Origin: Thalassotalea sediminis
GTDB lineage: Bacteria; Pseudomonadota; Gammaproteobacteria; Enterobacterales; Alteromonadaceae
Assembly (NCBI RefSeq): GCF_030295915.1
Contig: NZ_AP027361.1
Span: 2,418,001-2,482,000, forward strand
Length of the DNA stretch: 64,000 nt
Reading direction: 5' to 3'
Shown: in pieces, positions 61,661 to 64,000 of the stretch
Numbering within the stretch: position 1 is the stretch's first letter
Layout of the letters: each line of letters begins with the position of its first letter
Program-made: the position numbers and the translations under genes
The notes under the pieces: generated by a model
The model's database searches: none
Told to the model about the DNA's origin: nothing
The model's input: only the letters and a program-made list of their open reading frames with translations

Positions 61661-64000
61661 TTAAAAGGTTTGCCCAATATTAAAGTTAAAGAATTTAGTA
61701 TCATCACCTTCTTCTTCTTTAATTGTTTTAGCAAAACTAAATATCATCGGCCCCATTGGTGATAACCATTGTATTGATAAACCACCAGATGCTCTAAAGC
61801 GCCCTACGTCAGAATAATCATCTACTTTTACCAGTTCTCGTGGTGCTAAGTCTAGATAATCTTTCATATCAAACTCTGTATTCCACACATTACCAGCATC
61901 AATAAAGAAACTTGTTCTGACACTATTTGAGAACCCTTCATCTAAGAACGGAGTTGGAACAATCAGTTCAATACCCGCTAAAGCGATGGCGTTACCACCA
62001 ACTGAACGGCGTGAAACATCAATAACATCATGATCTGGCCCTAAACAACATCCGCCACCGCCAACAGGATCAGGCGTACCAGGTATTGATGTAGGATATC
62101 TAAAGATAGCTCGTGGACCAACAATATTGGTCTCAAAACCACGCAAGGTATCTGAACCACCACCCGCTCTAAAGTTTTCCCAGAAAGGTAGCATCTGATC
62201 ACTACCATTTATCTTATCGTAACCATTACCATAACCTAGATTCAAGCTTGTTTTAAAGCTCCATCCTCTAGCAATAGGGAAATACCACTTCGTATCCAAG
62301 TTAATTTTGAAATAATTTGTATCAGAGTTTGGTGTTGTCATCTTATAAGATAACGTTTGTTGAGAACCCGCTGTAGGGAACGTACCACGGTTTAACGTCG
62401 AACGTGATATAGCAGCTGTAATGTCAAAGTTATCAAACTCTAAACCAGCATCTGGATCACTTGGATCTGAATATAATTCATAAAAGCGTTGAATTTGTTC
62501 GTAAGTTTGTAAACGTGTAATGCCGTTATGTTTGTACCCTAAACCAAAGTTTAATCGCACATACTCATTAATTGGGAAACCAAAGTTAACACCAACACCA
62601 TACGTTTTATTATTGTATTCAACTAAGTTAGCGCTACCCGCATCAAACTCGTTATAAAATACAGTTCCACCGAGTGAAATAGCATCTGTAGTAAAGTAAG
62701 GGTCAGTGTAAGAAATACTTACAGCACGAGAATAGCTTACCGTGTTAATGTTAAACGCTAAGCGATTACCAGTGCCTAGGAAGTTATTTTGCTGAATACC
62801 AGCATTTAAACTTAATTTGGTTGCTGAACCATAACCAATACCCGCCGTAAAAGAACCAGAAGGTTGTTCTTTAACACTAAACTCTATATCAACTAAATCG
62901 TCTTCTTCTGGCAGTTGAACCGTTTCAAATTCCACTTCTTCCATGTATGGAAGACGCATTAACCACGCTTTTGAATTCTCGACTAACGCATTTGACAACC
63001 AAGCGCCTTCCATTTGTCGCATTTCACGACGAAGTACGCGATCAGCTGTAACATGATTACCTTTAAAATTGATCCTGTTTACATAAATACGTTTACCAGG
63101 GTCGACAGAGATGGTTAATTTTACCGTTTTATCTTCTTCATTAATTTCAGGAATTGTCGTTACTTTAGGATATGCATAACCAAAGCGACCTAAAAACTTA
63201 CTAATGGTTTCTTCGGTATAGGTAACTTCAGCACCATTATAAAGCTTATCTGCTCGCAATGGATTGATGGCTCTGATTGTCTTTTCAAATCCAGCCATAT
63301 CACCAACAAAATCAACTTCACTTACAGTAAATTGTTCACCTTCATTAACATTAAGCGTAATATAAATTGCTTGTTTATCAGGTGTCATTGACACTTGTGT
63401 CGAATCGACTCGATATTGCAAGTAACCACGATCTAAGTAGTAACTTTCAATCGTTTCCATATCCCCTTGAAGTTTTTGCTTTTGATAACGATCTTGCGCC
63501 ATGAAATCCCACCAAGGAGAATCGTAGGTCAATTCGATTTTTTCAAGCAATTCTTGATCAGAGAACACTTCATTACCAACAACATTTATACGTTGTATAG
63601 CAGCGGCATCACCTTCTTTGAAAACAAATTTCAAATTTACGCGATTTCGAGGCAAGTGGGTAATTTCAGCTTTAACATCAGCGTTGTATTTACCAACACC
63701 GTGATAAAAATCTTCTAAACCAGCCTCTAAATTTGTAATTACCGTGCGATCCAGTGTTTCGCCAACACGAATATCTTGTCCTTCAAGACTTTCAATTAGC
63801 TGCTCTTCTTTAAGATCACTATTACCTTCAAAGGTAATTTCACTAATCGTTTCACGTTCTCTTACTTTGAAGATGACACGGGAACCATCTCGATAAACCG
63901 AGATATCGTTAAAGTGACCTGATTTGTATAAAGACTTTATCGATTGAGAGATACGAAACTCATTTAGCGTATCACCAACGTTAAAAGGTATGTGGGTTAA
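61661..64000 (-). CDS. bamA: Outer-membrane assembly factor BamA (5' end outside window)
   Basis: The open frame continues without a stop to the window edge, so 779 residues are visible and only the signal peptide and the first part of POTRA 1 are missing. POTRA domains cover about the first 400 residues (FNDISVYRDGSRVIFKV, then INVVGNEVFSDQELL). The 16-strand barrel follows, with GSGSFTAGIGYGS-like SFTAGIGYGSATKLSL, the RGFETNIVGPR loop containing the conserved RGF motif, and a C-terminal FNFNIGQTF signal. It inserts outer-membrane beta-barrels. A Cys pair in the extracellular loop GGGCCLGPDHD is unusual. Confidence 0.97.
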   Translation of the reverse strand, partial: LTHIPFNVGDTLNEFRISQSIKSLYKSGHFNDISVYRDGSRVIFKVRERETISEITFEGNSDLKEEQLIESLEGQDIRVGETLDRTVITNLEAGLEDFYHGVGKYNADVKAEITHLPRNRVNLKFVFKEGDAAAIQRINVVGNEVFSDQELLEKIELTYDSPWWDFMAQDRYQKQKLQGDMETIESYYLDRGYLQYRVDSTQVSMTPDKQAIYITLNVNEGEQFTVSEVDFVGDMAGFEKTIRAINPLRADKLYNGAEVTYTEETISKFLGRFGYAYPKVTTIPEINEEDKTVKLTISVDPGKRIYVNRINFKGNHVTADRVLRREMRQMEGAWLSNALVENSKAWLMRLPYMEEVEFETVQLPEEDDLVDIEFSVKEQPSGSFTAGIGYGSATKLSLNAGIQQNNFLGTGNRLAFNINTVSYSRAVSISYTDPYFTTDAISLGGTVFYNEFDAGSANLVEYNNKTYGVGVNFGFPINEYVRLNFGLGYKHNGITRLQTYEQIQRFYELYSDPSDPDAGLEFDNFDITAAISRSTLNRGTFPTAGSQQTLSYKMTTPNSDTNYFKINLDTKWYFPIARGWSFKTSLNLGYGNGYDKINGSDQMLPFWENFRAGGGSDTLRGFETNIVGPRAIFRYPTSIPGTPDPVGGGGCCLGPDHDVIDVSRRSVGGNAIALAGIELIVPTPFLDEGFSNSVRTSFFIDAGNVWNTEFDMKDYLDLAPRELVKVDDYSDVGRFRASGGLSIQWLSPMGPMIFSFAKTIKEEEGDDTKFFNFNIGQTF

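Overview
The window looks like chromosomal DNA of a marine gammaproteobacterium of the order Alteromonadales, most likely Colwelliaceae (Thalassotalea/Colwellia-like). This is an inference from the AT-rich composition, the gammaproteobacterial gene orders (bamA-skp-lpxD-fabZ-lpxA-lpxB-rnhB-dnaE-accA-tilS; ybfF/seqA-pgm; ybfE-fldA-fur) and the number of secreted hydrolases and TonB-type functions. No phage, CRISPR array, rRNA or tRNA was seen. Both ends cut a gene: 25 residues of an unknown protein on the left and bamA on the right.

Left third (1-22 kb). A very large hybrid histidine kinase (beta-propeller sensor, two kinase cores, three receivers, one Hpt) sits 6 bp from a receiver-GGDEF protein. 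Divergent from it is a compact two-gene operon: a 58-residue acidic peptide followed by a heme-oxygenase-like iron oxidase with a complete set of candidate metal ligands. An aminotransferase, YaeQ, an M28 peptidase (with a MITE-like element inserted exactly in its stop codon) and a lipoprotein carrying two lysozyme-inhibitor-type domains follow. At 12.8-17.7 kb a PepSY / PhoP-like regulator / PhoQ-like kinase operon, a DUF3300 gene and a cell-surface choice-of-anchor H gene share the same direct-repeat operator (GTTCAG-N5-ATTCAG type) at the same distance from a -10 element, which defines a local envelope regulon. An RND efflux pair follows.

Middle (22-31 kb). A secreted cyanophycinase-like enzyme, a TonB-dependent receptor, a YfcC-type transporter and an isoaspartyl-dipeptidase-like amidohydrolase form a coherent cyanophycin (multi-L-arginyl-poly-aspartate) utilisation locus. 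The amidohydrolase lacks two ligands of the classical binuclear site, in a pattern that fits a one-metal enzyme. astE, about 8 kb further on, belongs to the arginine succinyltransferase pathway and would use the arginine released.

31-49 kb. Small membrane and hypothetical genes and a degraded gene remnant are followed by the branched-chain 2-oxoacid dehydrogenase operon (E1 alpha, E1 beta, E2 with two near-identical lipoyl domains), astE, a GGDEF protein with a destroyed active site, pgm-seqA, ybfF, a DUF2788 gene, ybfE, fldA, fur, an HD-GYP protein and an EamA exporter/GNAT pair. The EamA gene is preceded by a leader with a 31-codon ORF, mutually exclusive hairpins and a strong terminator, which is the classical layout of a translation-coupled attenuator.

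Right end (49-64 kb). A dicarboxylate-type symporter, tilS, and then the conserved envelope/replication cluster accA-dnaE-rnhB-lpxB-lpxA-fabZ-lpxD-skp-bamA, all on the minus strand. A terminator separates skp from lpxD. All functional calls come from reading the sequence; no database search was possible.
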